Below are positions 25,421-33,693 of a DNA stretch of 42,243 nt, piece after piece. The stretch's first letter is position 1, and each line of letters starts with the position of its first letter. Location: positions 1-42,243 of the forward strand of contig NZVD01000060.1 of NCBI GenBank assembly GCA_002701385.1, in the 5' to 3' direction. The stretch is from Rhodopirellula sp. Lineage in GTDB: Bacteria > Planctomycetota > Planctomycetia > Pirellulales > Pirellulaceae. Both the position numbers and the translations under genes were made by a program. The notes below the pieces were generated by a model, which was given only the letters and a program-made list of their open reading frames with translations, searched no databases and was not told the origin of the DNA.

Positions 25421-26356
25421 CTAAGAGGGCTTTTGAGGACCGAGCATCCTGCGAATCATCTCAGGCATTCGATATTGAAAATAAAACCTGCGTAGCATAG
25501 GTAGCCACTGGGTTGGAGATTGTCGGTCGAGAATCTCCTGATGCTCCTGAGTCAATTCAGAGTTATAGAATTCAAGCAGTCGGTCCTCTGACACGTCCGG
25601 CATGCTTTGTGCCACAAAAGAGTAATACCCCCACCGTAGTACAAGTCTTAGCCGTTGTTGGGCATTTTCAGCCGAGGCATAGAGAATCTGAGCTGTTTCC
25701 GACATGGAACCAATCAGGCCTGTTACGTCTGATTCCCAGTCCTCAAACCAGTCCTGCCACAATGAATCGCCGTATTTTCTCAGTAATGCAACCACAATGA
25801 TCGTATTTCGGTGCTTCTTATTCTCCATATTGGCCATCAACGTCTTAGTTACCGGTTCGTCAATCTGTTTCCCCAGCTCTTCAATAACGGCAGATTTTTT
25901 CACTAACCAGCGGTCATACCATGCTCCAAATGCCGTCAAATCCTCTCCACTCAAATTGGTATCAAGTAGTTCTTTGAATCGTCGTTCCTTTTCCTGCTTC
26001 ACCAGCTTAATCACTTCCGCAACCCGCTGATCAACAGGCAAGGCCAAGATTCTTTGACGTTCGTCAGATTCCAAATCCAATAACCACTGAGTATACGACA
26101 GCATCACTTTTCGTAATTGCTGGGAATTGTCGGCTGAATTCAGCCGAGCGTTGAATGACCGATGGGCGCGTTTTTGTTCTTCGGTTAATTGTTCAAACCG
26201 CACTTTCTTCTGTCGGAGTTCATTGCGTTGTTCCGGAGCTAATTGATCAAGTTCCTGGAAGGTTCGAGGAAGCGGTGATTGTCCCACCAGCGAAGACGTC
26301 ATCGGACCAATCAGAGTCACAAACAAGCCGAGCAATGTGAGATGCTTAATCTTCAT
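25421..26356 (-). CDS. Exported protein of unknown function in an ECF sigma operon
   Basis: I place the start at the ATG at 26356 because an ideal AAGGAG lies 6 nt upstream, although the frame opens earlier. The 311-residue product has a signal sequence (about residues 1-25, MKIKHLTLLGLFVTLIGPM). A long, charged helical domain follows, rich in Arg, Glu, Gln and Leu, with phrases such as LAPEQRNELRQKKVRFEQL that recall DUF3106-like helical repeats. No catalytic motif is visible. It is the third gene of the sigma/anti-sigma operon and overlaps the anti-sigma stop by 11 nt, so coupled translation is likely. A periplasmic sensor or scaffold that modulates the anti-sigma factor is an inference from location only. 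Confidence 0.75.
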   Translation of the reverse strand: MKIKHLTLLGLFVTLIGPMTSSLVGQSPLPRTFQELDQLAPEQRNELRQKKVRFEQLTEEQKRAHRSFNARLNSADNSQQLRKVMLSYTQWLLDLESDERQRILALPVDQRVAEVIKLVKQEKERRFKELLDTNLSGEDLTAFGAWYDRWLVKKSAVIEELGKQIDEPVTKTLMANMENKKHRNTIIVVALLRKYGDSLWQDWFEDWESDVTGLIGSMSETAQILYASAENAQQRLRLVLRWGYYSFVAQSMPDVSEDRLLEFYNSELTQEHQEILDRQSPTQWLPMLRRFYFQYRMPEMIRRMLGPQKPS

Positions 26357-26882
26357 CAGATTCTCCTTCTGCATAAAAGACACCTGATGCCTCTAACTTC
26401 TGCAAAAAATCAAAATCATCGGTCAGGCGATACTGATCGAATTCTGAGATGACCTCGATATCTTCAAGCAGCTGACGATGTTGTTTGCCAAAATACCAAT
26501 CTCCTAAATACCAGCCGAGCAAAGTTACAGCGACTAATGCCAGCACTCGCCAAATCACGGATCTTGTAGAGCTGGCCTGTGACCATTGTTTGGTCTCTGC
26601 CAGGTGCTGCCGGGCATTTAAGGCCACAAATTCAACGGTACTGCGAGTAAAGTCTTCGTCGCGATTTGCCTGGGGGAGCTCGTCCAGTAAATCCCAGGCC
26701 TGTTGCAATTGCTGGAGGCGAAGGCGGAATTCAGGGTCATCGCTCAGTCGTCGCTCTATGTCCTGACTCTGGACGTCATCAAGTTCACCGTCAAGATAAG
26801 CCACTAACTGTTGATTATCATGATTAAATTCTTCTGTTTCCACATTGGCGTCTGCCGATGCCAGATCATCTTGGTTTGACAC
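26346..26882 (-). CDS. Membrane anti-sigma factor (predicted)
   Basis: This 178-residue protein starts with GTG at 26882, sharing one base with the ECF sigma stop (TAGTG) and preceded by GGAGGAG. The N-terminal cytosolic part contains LVAYLDGELDDVQSQDIERRL (about residues 26-46), the core phrase of the zinc anti-sigma domain. The His-Cys-Cys zinc ligands are absent, so it would be a zinc-less version. One membrane helix follows at about 109-131, and then a periplasmic tail of about 47 residues. Such proteins hold their sigma factor at the membrane until a signal releases it. Identification rests mainly on gene order and on the DGELD core. Confidence 0.8.
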   Translation of the reverse strand: MSNQDDLASADANVETEEFNHDNQQLVAYLDGELDDVQSQDIERRLSDDPEFRLRLQQLQQAWDLLDELPQANRDEDFTRSTVEFVALNARQHLAETKQWSQASSTRSVIWRVLALVAVTLLGWYLGDWYFGKQHRQLLEDIEVISEFDQYRLTDDFDFLQKLEASGVFYAEGESDED

Positions 26883-27586
26883 TATCGTTCTCCTCCTTCC
26901 TGGTTAGTTCCTTCTTGCGTGTTATGCTCTAAGACCTCGCCAACCGACTCAGGCAATACTCCCTCCTGAAAATAAGGAGCTAGTATATCTTTCAAATTCA
27001 CGCGTGCCCGCGACAGTAAACTCTTAATGGCCGATACGCTTAGCTCCATCGAATTCGCAATTTCCTCATAGCTCATGCCTTCAAACTTTGAAAGCAACAA
27101 TGCCATGCGTTGCCGTTCATTGAGAGACTCCATGGCGGCTCGTACGATCTTCGCTCGTTCCAATTGATCTACTTGCCTGGTTGGCATTAGTCCGCTGGCT
27201 TCCTGAACCATATGCGTTAAGGGTTGAGCCGATAATTCTCCGTTCGACTGAGCCACTACATTAACTTCTTTGCGGCGTGCCAAACTGCGTCGAGCGTTAC
27301 TGGCTACGTTATGGGCGATTCGGTAGAGCCAGGTGGAAAAGCGGGAACCAGCAACATAACGTTTGCGAGCTCGGTAAATTCTAAGAAACACTTCCTGCGC
27401 TAAATCTTCTGCCATACTGCGCCGGCCCACCATATTCTCGAATACAGTAACCAGCCTCACTTGATAACGTGAGACCAATTCTTCAAAAGCAGCCGCGTTA
27501 TCCTCGCGCACCTGAAGCATTAACCGGACATCCGGATCCAATTCAGCGTAATCGATGTTGGAAGCTTCGGGTTTTTTCAAATTCAA
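26882..27586 (-). CDS. ECF-type RNA polymerase sigma factor
   Basis: The 234-residue protein has sigma-70 region 2 at about 35-105 (AFEELVSRYQ, then MAEDLAQEVFLRIYRARKRY, then FSTWLYRIAHNVASNARR). Region 4 is at about 160-215, with LNERQRMALLLSKFEGMSYEEIANSMELS and the helix-turn-helix SVSAIKSLLSRARVNLK. Regions 1.1 and 3 are missing, as expected for ECF factors. The start is a TTG at 27586, the first usable start after an in-frame TAG. The last 35 residues are an extra polar tail. The next two genes encode an anti-sigma factor and an exported protein, all overlapping, a normal ECF operon. Its target promoter is not identified. Confidence 0.94.
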   Translation of the reverse strand: MNLKKPEASNIDYAELDPDVRLMLQVREDNAAAFEELVSRYQVRLVTVFENMVGRRSMAEDLAQEVFLRIYRARKRYVAGSRFSTWLYRIAHNVASNARRSLARRKEVNVVAQSNGELSAQPLTHMVQEASGLMPTRQVDQLERAKIVRAAMESLNERQRMALLLSKFEGMSYEEIANSMELSVSAIKSLLSRARVNLKDILAPYFQEGVLPESVGEVLEHNTQEGTNQEGGER

Positions 27587-27698
27587 TGACCGGATCTAAA
27601 CTAAGAAGGTTGAATCCGGAGTTCAGTTTACTTGAACAGCAATGGCAAAACAAAAACGGCGCCTTACCTTTTGATACTGTATTAAACCATCAGAAGGA

Positions 27699-27980
27699 TT
27701 AAGGGTTTCGCTGTTGCTTCTGCTCATCCATATATTTTTTACGCAAGGATGAGTATTCTTCTCTGGAAGGCAAGGCATTTATTGAATCCGCTGCCTCGTT
27801 ACTCGAGTCCGCTTGTTCAAACAAACGCTGTAAAAACGGGCGGCACCATCCACATCCTGTCCCCGCTCCAAAACATTCACTAATCTGTGATGCACGTCGA
27901 GGCTTCTCTACGCGAATGTAATTGGTAACCTTACGTTTGGTAATGTGAAAACACAAACACAATTCATCGTCCGGTTGCAT
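27699..27980 (-). CDS. BFD-like [2Fe-2S] ferredoxin
   Basis: A 93-residue protein from the ATG at 27980 (the GTG just before it, at 27983, is an alternative) shows the bacterioferritin-associated ferredoxin pattern. CLC near residues 8-10 and a later CGWC in the phrase GAGTGCGWCRPF, about 35 residues on, supply the four cysteines for a [2Fe-2S] cluster. The basic patch KRKVTNYIRVEKPRR between them suits binding to a protein partner. The C-terminal 40 residues are charged and low in structure. BFD proteins release iron from bacterioferritin; no bacterioferritin gene is near. It starts 4 nt after the stop of the M20 peptidase gene, so it is likely co-transcribed with it. Confidence 0.8.
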   Translation of the reverse strand: MQPDDELCLCFHITKRKVTNYIRVEKPRRASQISECFGAGTGCGWCRPFLQRLFEQADSSNEAADSINALPSREEYSSLRKKYMDEQKQQRNP

Positions 27981-27984
27981 CACT

Positions 27985-29187
27985 CTATCCCTCAGCTCCT
28001 AAGGCGATCGCCAATCCAATATCACAGGCCGTCAAGTATTCCTTTAGATTCAACGTCTCTGTCACCATATGGGCATTTAACTGCCCGCATCCCATGGAAA
28101 CCGTAGGAATGCCATGTTTGGTAATCCAGTTCGCATCTAAACCACCATTGGCGATAGCAAACACTGGCTCTTGATTAAGCGATTCAATGACACCCTTGGC
28201 AATACGAACACAAGGCTCCCGGGAACTCAATTTAAAGGAGTCATAATCCAGGAATCCTTCGAAAGTGACACTTCCACATTCTCCTTGAACATTCTTCACT
28301 TTCTTAGCCGCATGGATGAAGGCCCTTTCAATTTCCCGTACTATCCGCTTTCTAAAGTTTGCATTATGACTGCGTGCTTCGGCACGCACATAGACGTGGT
28401 CTGTGACCACATTGGTGGCATCCCCACCCTGCACAATGCCAACATTGGATGTCCCCGATTGTTTCCCTTTAGAGATCGCTCCATGCCAACCATGGCTCTG
28501 CAGATCTGCAATAGCCAAGGAGGCTATAGCAATCGCACTGACACCCCGTTCAGGACAAACACCTGCATGAGCAGCGATCCCCTTGACGTTGATGGTCATA
28601 CGATAACCGCCAGTGGCCCCAACCGTCATTTTGACCGGAGAACCTCCATCCCAATTAAACGCCAGTTTCGGGTCTCCAAACAGGCTCGTGGTTGCATGTC
28701 GCGAACCTTGCAACCCAACCTCTTCCTGTACAAACCAGGTAAACGTCAGGGGCGGATGAGGCAGACCTCGTCGCAAGATTTCCAAAGCCGTCGAAAGAAC
28801 CACCCCGCAGCCTGCACGATTATCAGCACCCAATCCGGTATGACTATCGATCGAAGTCACTTTCATCCCTCGACGCTGAGGGCGACAACCTTCACAAATT
28901 GGGACAGTATCCAAATGAGCACTTAACATCCGCCGAGGCGCTTTGATTGTGCCTGGCAGCTTAAACACCAAATTACCGACCTGACCTTTAATTCGAGTAC
29001 GCCGATGAGCAGAGTCTGTTCGAATAGACTTTTCCGAGGCTCCCGCCGCCAGTAGTTGCTCGCGAATATAATTGGCAATCTCCAGTTCTTCACCGCTCTT
29101 GCCAGGGATCGCCATCATCTCCAAGACCTGAGCAATGAGTTGCTCTTTTTCCTGCTTGGTTCGTTTCGGAATCTGCGTGTCAGCCAC
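27985..29187 (-). CDS. M20-family zinc peptidase (peptidase T-like)
   Basis: The 400-residue protein has the M20 catalytic layout: SAHLDTVP at about 89-96 (metal-binding His91 and catalytic Asp93), GLGADNRAGC (Asp122 bridges the metals), the catalytic Glu pair in FVQEEVGLQG (155-156), and NWDGG (about 178-182) and a late GCGQLNAHM with metal-ligand His. A dimerisation domain (about 190-310) interrupts the catalytic domain, beginning MTINVKGIAAHAGVCPERG. Family members are di- or tripeptidases and amidases; the peptidase T-like features suggest aminotripeptidase activity but do not prove it. The start ATG is at 29187. The ferredoxin gene follows within 5 nt. Confidence 0.87.
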   Translation of the reverse strand: MADTQIPKRTKQEKEQLIAQVLEMMAIPGKSGEELEIANYIREQLLAAGASEKSIRTDSAHRRTRIKGQVGNLVFKLPGTIKAPRRMLSAHLDTVPICEGCRPQRRGMKVTSIDSHTGLGADNRAGCGVVLSTALEILRRGLPHPPLTFTWFVQEEVGLQGSRHATTSLFGDPKLAFNWDGGSPVKMTVGATGGYRMTINVKGIAAHAGVCPERGVSAIAIASLAIADLQSHGWHGAISKGKQSGTSNVGIVQGGDATNVVTDHVYVRAEARSHNANFRKRIVREIERAFIHAAKKVKNVQGECGSVTFEGFLDYDSFKLSSREPCVRIAKGVIESLNQEPVFAIANGGLDANWITKHGIPTVSMGCGQLNAHMVTETLNLKEYLTACDIGLAIALGAEG

Positions 29188-29286
29188 GATTTCATACCTT
29201 TTGAATATTAGTTGGGTCGATTACAAAGATGTACTGCTATTCCATTTTACGAACAAAAACACAAGGCTGCTTTGAGCTACGAATCA

Positions 29287-29745
29287 ATGAGATTTTTTAT
29301 TGCCGGAATAATGCAAGGTTCTTTAATCGATCCGAAACTGCATAAGCAAAATTATCGTTCTCTGTTACACCAATGGATCACCTCTGCTATCGAGGATGCT
29401 GAGGTATATGATCCACTAGCAGGACATAATGACTCCATCGAATACGATGACCAAACCGGAAAACGTACGTTTTACCATCACAATCAGATGTGTGGAAATG
29501 AAATCGATGTCCTTGTCGCTTATGCTCCTGAAGCATCCATGGGGACAGCCATTGAAATGTGGGAAGCCTACAGAAATCGAAAAATAGTCATCACCATCAG
29601 TCCCATGGCGCACAATTGGGTAATCAAATTTTGTAGTCACCTTGTCCTAGAGTCTCTGGATGCATTTCAGGCTGCCCTCGAGGACGGCACAATCTTAAAT
29701 CTACTCGACCAACACGATCCTTCCGAAAATCCTTTAGAGGTATAA
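29287..29745 (+). CDS. Nucleoside 2-deoxyribosyltransferase-like protein
   Basis: I take ATG 29287 as the start because it yields the family-type opening MRFFIAGIMQGS. The longer frame would need a TTG start at 29212 and adds residues with no family support. The 152-residue protein has a short Rossmann-like fold with GNEIDVLVAYAPEASMGTAIEMWEAY (about residues 69-94). Its GTAxE phrase with catalytic-type Glu matches nucleoside 2-deoxyribosyltransferase and related nucleotide hydrolases. Another strand is KIVITISPMA. Likely activity is glycosidic bond cleavage or transfer on deoxynucleosides, but the substrate is unknown. It is 6 nt before rlmN, and the two are probably one transcript. Confidence 0.7.
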   Translation: MRFFIAGIMQGSLIDPKLHKQNYRSLLHQWITSAIEDAEVYDPLAGHNDSIEYDDQTGKRTFYHHNQMCGNEIDVLVAYAPEASMGTAIEMWEAYRNRKIVITISPMAHNWVIKFCSHLVLESLDAFQAALEDGTILNLLDQHDPSENPLEV

Positions 29746-29751
29746 GTCACC

Positions 29752-30810
29752 GTGAAGCATATCCTCGAATCAGACCATCACGTTGGTGATTGGCTCACGC
29801 AGCATCAGTTTCCTGCCTACCGCAGAAAACAGATTCAGCGTTGGCTCTTTCAAGGACGTGCCGAGGGGTTTGATGATATGAGTGATCTTCCTAAGGCCTT
29901 AAGAGACCAGGTCAGCGAGAACTTTCAGATCTGGACGACAAAGGTCGTTGAGCACCAGAAGTCGGCTGACGGCACCGAAAAGCTATTGTTGGAACTTCAG
30001 GATGGAGGCCGTATCGAATGTGTCTTATTACGTGAAGAAAATCGCAGAACCATCTGCATCAGCTCTCAGGTCGGTTGTGCGATGGGGTGTGTCTTCTGTG
30101 CCAGCGGACTCGACGGTGTCGATCGCAACCTAACCACGGGGGAAATCGTCGAACAAATGCTGCGCCTCCAGCGTTTACTGCCTGAACAGGAACGACTCAG
30201 CCATATCGTAGTTATGGGGATGGGAGAACCGCTGGCCAATCTGGACCGTCTACTGCCTGCTCTCGACCAGGCCAGCTCACCTGATGGCTTAGGTATCAGT
30301 GCACGCAGGATTACGATTTCAACGGTTGGTTTGCCTCCAGCGATCACTCGACTCGCCAAGCTAAACAGTCGCTATCACCTGGCTGTATCTTTACATGCTC
30401 CGAATGATGAATTGCGTAACGAAATCGTCCCTGTAAATTCAAATATTGGTATCCAGACAATCCTCGATGCGGCTGATCACTATTTCGAAGTCAGCAGCCG
30501 ACGCCTAACATTTGAATATGTGTTGCTGGCTGATGTTAACGACCGACCCGAACATGCGCACCAATTAGCTAGTCTACTCAAAGCACGAAATGTGCTATTG
30601 AACGTCATCCCCTACAATCCGGTGGCTGGCTTGCCTTATCGCACGCCTTCATCTAAAGCCATTGGTAACTTCCGAGCGATCCTCCTAAAAGCCAACATCA
30701 ATATCCAATTTCGCCAGCGTAAGGGGGATGACATTGATGCGGCCTGTGGTCAATTACGTCGTAAAACCGTGAAAACGACGGAATTAGTCGATATTGAACC
30801 TCTCAATTGA
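29752..30810 (+). CDS. rlmN: 23S rRNA (adenine2503-C2)/tRNA adenine37 methyltransferase RlmN
   Basis: The 352-residue radical-SAM enzyme has the CAMGCVFC motif (residues 109-116), whose three cysteines bind the [4Fe-4S] cluster. Other features are VVMGMGEPLANLDRLLPAL, the phrase ISTVGLPPAI, the RLTFEYVLLADVND segment, and a C-terminal GDDIDAACGQL that holds the catalytic Cys for the methyl-transfer intermediate. It methylates C2 of A2503 in 23S rRNA, and A37 in some tRNAs. The start is GTG at 29752, with AGAGG about 11 nt upstream. A hairpin plus T-run lies 9 nt after the stop. Confidence 0.94.
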   Translation: MKHILESDHHVGDWLTQHQFPAYRRKQIQRWLFQGRAEGFDDMSDLPKALRDQVSENFQIWTTKVVEHQKSADGTEKLLLELQDGGRIECVLLREENRRTICISSQVGCAMGCVFCASGLDGVDRNLTTGEIVEQMLRLQRLLPEQERLSHIVVMGMGEPLANLDRLLPALDQASSPDGLGISARRITISTVGLPPAITRLAKLNSRYHLAVSLHAPNDELRNEIVPVNSNIGIQTILDAADHYFEVSSRRLTFEYVLLADVNDRPEHAHQLASLLKARNVLLNVIPYNPVAGLPYRTPSSKAIGNFRAILLKANINIQFRQRKGDDIDAACGQLRRKTVKTTELVDIEPLN

Positions 30811-30818
30811 CTAATTGC

Positions 30819-30852
30819 TCAAAGAACGGCCTATCTGGCTTTGATTTTTTTT
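30819..30852 (+). terminator. Intrinsic terminator of rlmN
   Basis: TCAAA (30819-30823) pairs with TTTGA (30840-30844), and an inner GCC/GGC stem encloses a TATCT loop with a 5-nt bulge on the left side. Eight T's follow (30845-30852). It begins 9 nt past the rlmN stop. Confidence 0.55.
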
Positions 30853-30870
30853 ATACTAATTCGCTATCAT
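30841..30870 (+). promoter_or_regulatory. Possible housekeeping promoter of the lysine-rich gene
   Basis: A -35-like TTGATT (30841-30846) and a -10-like TATCAT (30865-30870) are 18 nt apart, about 95 nt before the ATG at 30966. The -35 box overlaps the rlmN terminator tail. The boxes are AT-rich matches and may be chance. Confidence 0.3.
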
Positions 30871-30965
30871 AAGAGCTGTTAATGGCAGCGTAAGAGGCGT
30901 ATTCCACTTCTGCCGTATGGTTCGTTGAATTACGGATCCTCGATGCTTTAATCCCAAAGTGACCA

Positions 30966-31376
30966 ATGGCTAAGAAAAAAGCTGTGAAAAAGAAAGCAGC
31001 TCCCAAGAAAAAGGTAGCTACGAAAAAAACCGTTAAGAAGAAAGCTGCTCCGAAGAAGAAGGCTAAAAAGAAGGCCGTCAAGAAGAAAGCTGCCCCTAAG
31101 AAGCCGGCTAAGAAAAAGAAGGCCGCCAAGAAAAAAGCTGTAAAGAAGACAGTTGCTGCTGTTGCGACAGCGGCTCCGAAAAAGAGAACTCGTCGACGAC
31201 GAAAGCAAAAGATCAAGAAGGTTTTTTGGATCGTTTACAGTTCCACCATGAAACCGGTCGCGAAATTCGAGTTTCATGAGCGCAAAGAAGCTTTGGCCAA
31301 AGCAGAACAGCTCAGCAAAAAATCACCCCACTTTCTGCAGAAGAAGAAAGAGGAAATCGAAGTCGAAGATTCATAA
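30966..31376 (+). CDS. Lysine-rich H1-like protein with C-terminal folded segment
   Basis: The 136-residue protein has a first part (about 1-70) made of Lys, Ala, Pro and Val in AAPKKK and KKKAVKKK blocks, like the histone H1 tail. A KRTRRRRKQK patch lies at about 76-85. Residues 86-136 are different: KVFWIVYSSTMKPVAKFEF followed by HERKEALAKAEQL look like a small beta-hairpin plus helix, possibly a fold that binds a partner. It probably binds DNA or RNA in the nucleoid. It shares its opening, MAKKKA, with the gene at 1-127. There is no obvious ribosome binding site. A strong terminator ends the transcript. Confidence 0.82.
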   Translation: MAKKKAVKKKAAPKKKVATKKTVKKKAAPKKKAKKKAVKKKAAPKKPAKKKKAAKKKAVKKTVAAVATAAPKKRTRRRRKQKIKKVFWIVYSSTMKPVAKFEFHERKEALAKAEQLSKKSPHFLQKKKEEIEVEDS

Positions 31377-31438
31377 ACATCCAACGGATCTTCGTATGAA
31401 GAGTTCGCTATCCCATTGTTTATGAGTTCAATGCAAAA

Positions 31439-31480
31439 CGAGGCTTGGTAATCCGCTCTGATTACCAAGCCTCGTTTTTT
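31439..31480 (+). terminator. Strong bidirectional terminator between convergent genes
   Basis: CGAGGCTTGGTAATC (31439-31453) and GATTACCAAGCCTCG (31460-31474) form a perfect 15-bp stem with a 6-nt loop. Six T's follow on the plus strand. On the minus strand the same stem is followed by TTTT. It ends the lysine-rich gene (stop 31376) and, in the other direction, the PQQ lipoprotein gene (stop 31501). Confidence 0.93.
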
Positions 31481-31500
31481 CAGTTTATAAGGTGGCGCTA

Positions 31501-33600
31501 TTACTCAGCTCCTGCCTCAGCTTCTTCTGTCGTTGCAATCGCAAAGATATGCGTCTTATTGGCAATGAACAGAGTTCCGTTTGCCACAATAGGAGTCGAG
31601 TAAACTGAATTTCCCATATTGATTTCCTCAATTGGGTCTTTCGCATCTTTACTCAATTCGAAGATTGCAATATCGCCATCTTCGTCACCGATATAAACAT
31701 GACCATCAACGATCAGAGGGGATCCCCAGGCAGCGGCGAACATGTCATAGGTAAAGTGAACTTCTCCTGATTTCGCATCCAGGCAATGGAATAAACCGCT
31801 GAAGTCAGAAATGTAAAGCAAGTCATCTTTAATACAAACCGTTCCACAACTTCGGTGCATAGTTTCTTCGAAGTTGTATTCTCCGTCACCATCCACATCA
31901 TTCACACTGTAGTGCCAGACGACAGCTGAATTCGGGTTATCTCTTGCGACCTGCCCGTCTTCTTCAATGACTGCCTGTAAACGTTGATGAGCAATTTCTT
32001 CACCGGTTGCTACGTTAATAGCAAGTTCAGGGCCCACGTTTCCTCGCTTAGTTGGATCAATGCACCATAAGTGCCCTTCTCCTTCACCGTGCTCTGGGTC
32101 CTGTCCCACAGCGACGTAGACGTAACCATCATAGATGACAGGTGTCGCGATAATGTTATTTCGCGTACCACGACCGCCCAGGATCCATTTACTGACTTTA
32201 GGATTGGCATCAAACTTCCAAAGTAATTCAGGAGCCCCATCGGTTCCTTTATCTGCTTTGAAGCTGTATACCCAACCGTCGCCTCCAGCAAAGATTGCCT
32301 GAGGAACACCTCCGAGTAAACCAACCGCTGGCGAAGACCATTGTCCGTGCAGGATATTATCGATCGGAGATTTATCTGTCCAATACACTTCACCAGTATT
32401 CTTATCCATCGCGATAAAGCTTGGAGCATCCGGTGACGGCAAGTTGACATGAGATTCATCCAGGCCATTGGAAGTGTTAATAAACAACAGGTCGCCCATC
32501 GCAGTAATCGAGCACGAGCACATATTGTGTTGTGAAACTTCCAGAGATCCCATCATATCATATTCCCACAAAGTATCAGCTTCCTGGGTGTCACTAGCGG
32601 TGACCACTTTAAAGACGCTTAGTTTGGGACCCATGATCTGAGCAATCACTGTGCGGTCTTCATTATTGATCTTCGCAGCGATTGTCCATTTCTTACCATT
32701 GTCGTCTGCTGTTACCGTCACTTCCTCTGGCAATTCAAATCCAGCCTTAGCCGCAGCAGCCCGTAGTGTGTCATTGACTGTCCCTTCGTTCAAAGCGGCG
32801 GTTGCCGGTGCAACTTGATCCGCTACGGGATCTTCATTCACTCGAATATCAAACAAACGAGCTCGTTCATTGCTGATGTCACCGTCGTCGGATCCATCAT
32901 GGTAGCCATCGGCATCCACACAAACCACTTTACCCTGACTCGAAACAAACCAGATTCGATCACCCTCTACATAGGGAGCACTACAAATACCTTGCAGAGG
33001 CCAATCATGAACTCGACCCGTTGGCAGTTTCTCGCTGGAGTGCTGCCAGAGAAATTCGCCAGTTTGCTCGTCAAAGCAAAGCAGCACGCCTAAGTCGACA
33101 TTGGAAGGATAACGAGCGAGATAGCCACCGCTATTATTGGTGCCTACAAGCACCTTGCCACTGGCCACCACAGGATTTCCGTAAGTCTGACTACCTACGG
33201 CGGAAACCCATTTAATGTTTTCCTGACCGGACCATTCGCCTGTTTCACGATCACGACGACCAACATTCCAGTTCGTTGGAATGCCTGTCGCTACCGGAGT
33301 GTTATTCCGATAAGAAGTTCCACCCCATTGTCCCCAATCGCCAGGCTGAATCACAGGATTGCCTTTTTCGTCGAGTTTAAAGCTGAACAAGTCGGCTGGC
33401 TCTTCGGCTGGCTCTTCGGCTGGCTCTTCGGCTGGTTCTTCGGCTGGTTCCTCTACTGGTTCTTCTACTGGTTCTTCTACAGGACTTTCAAATTCTCCTG
33501 GATCTTCTTTTTTGTCCGAGCAGCCTGAAATCGTAGCCACGGTAAACAAACCCAGCAAAAAGCAGAGGGTTAATAATCCGATAACTCTTACATTTTTCAT
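31501..33600 (-). CDS. PQQ-repeat beta-propeller lipoprotein with EEP spacer
   Basis: From the ATG at 33600 (GGAG 8 nt upstream) the product is 699 aa. It has a lipoprotein signal (residues 1-26) with lipobox ISGC, lipid-anchored at Cys27. An acidic Pro spacer of VEEP/AEEP tetrads (about 36-66) follows. The rest (about 75-690) is a beta-propeller of PQQ/quinoprotein-dehydrogenase-like blades, each with phrases such as FDEQTGEFLWQH, IAMDKNTGEVYW and CLDAKSGEVHFTY. I see no dehydrogenase catalytic signature, so it is more likely a scaffold or BamB-like protein than an enzyme. The first PQQ gene ends 93 nt upstream and is its paralog. Such lipoproteins are frequent in Planctomycetota. Confidence 0.88.
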   Translation of the reverse strand: MKNVRVIGLLTLCFLLGLFTVATISGCSDKKEDPGEFESPVEEPVEEPVEEPAEEPAEEPAEEPAEEPADLFSFKLDEKGNPVIQPGDWGQWGGTSYRNNTPVATGIPTNWNVGRRDRETGEWSGQENIKWVSAVGSQTYGNPVVASGKVLVGTNNSGGYLARYPSNVDLGVLLCFDEQTGEFLWQHSSEKLPTGRVHDWPLQGICSAPYVEGDRIWFVSSQGKVVCVDADGYHDGSDDGDISNERARLFDIRVNEDPVADQVAPATAALNEGTVNDTLRAAAAKAGFELPEEVTVTADDNGKKWTIAAKINNEDRTVIAQIMGPKLSVFKVVTASDTQEADTLWEYDMMGSLEVSQHNMCSCSITAMGDLLFINTSNGLDESHVNLPSPDAPSFIAMDKNTGEVYWTDKSPIDNILHGQWSSPAVGLLGGVPQAIFAGGDGWVYSFKADKGTDGAPELLWKFDANPKVSKWILGGRGTRNNIIATPVIYDGYVYVAVGQDPEHGEGEGHLWCIDPTKRGNVGPELAINVATGEEIAHQRLQAVIEEDGQVARDNPNSAVVWHYSVNDVDGDGEYNFEETMHRSCGTVCIKDDLLYISDFSGLFHCLDAKSGEVHFTYDMFAAAWGSPLIVDGHVYIGDEDGDIAIFELSKDAKDPIEEINMGNSVYSTPIVANGTLFIANKTHIFAIATTEEAEAGAE
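33392..33482. repeat. 12-nt repeat array coding for the EEP spacer
   Basis: Copies of a 12-nt unit near TCTTCGGCTGGC run head to tail over about 90 nt. Point changes make some tetrads AEEP and others VEEP on the minus strand. Being a multiple of three, copy-number change keeps the frame and alters only spacer length. Confidence 0.85.
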
Positions 33601-33693
33601 TATCTTATCTCCGGTCCGTTTTCTTACCCGAGCTGAACGGGACCTCAATCTAATCAACTCGTCACAATCTACTTTGTATTATCTAGGTTTGTT

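Noticed and set aside
30851-31277. Phe/Leu-rich minus-strand frames over the lysine-rich gene
   Set aside because: They are antisense shadows; lysine codons read backwards give Phe and Leu. The plus frame has the promoter and terminator.
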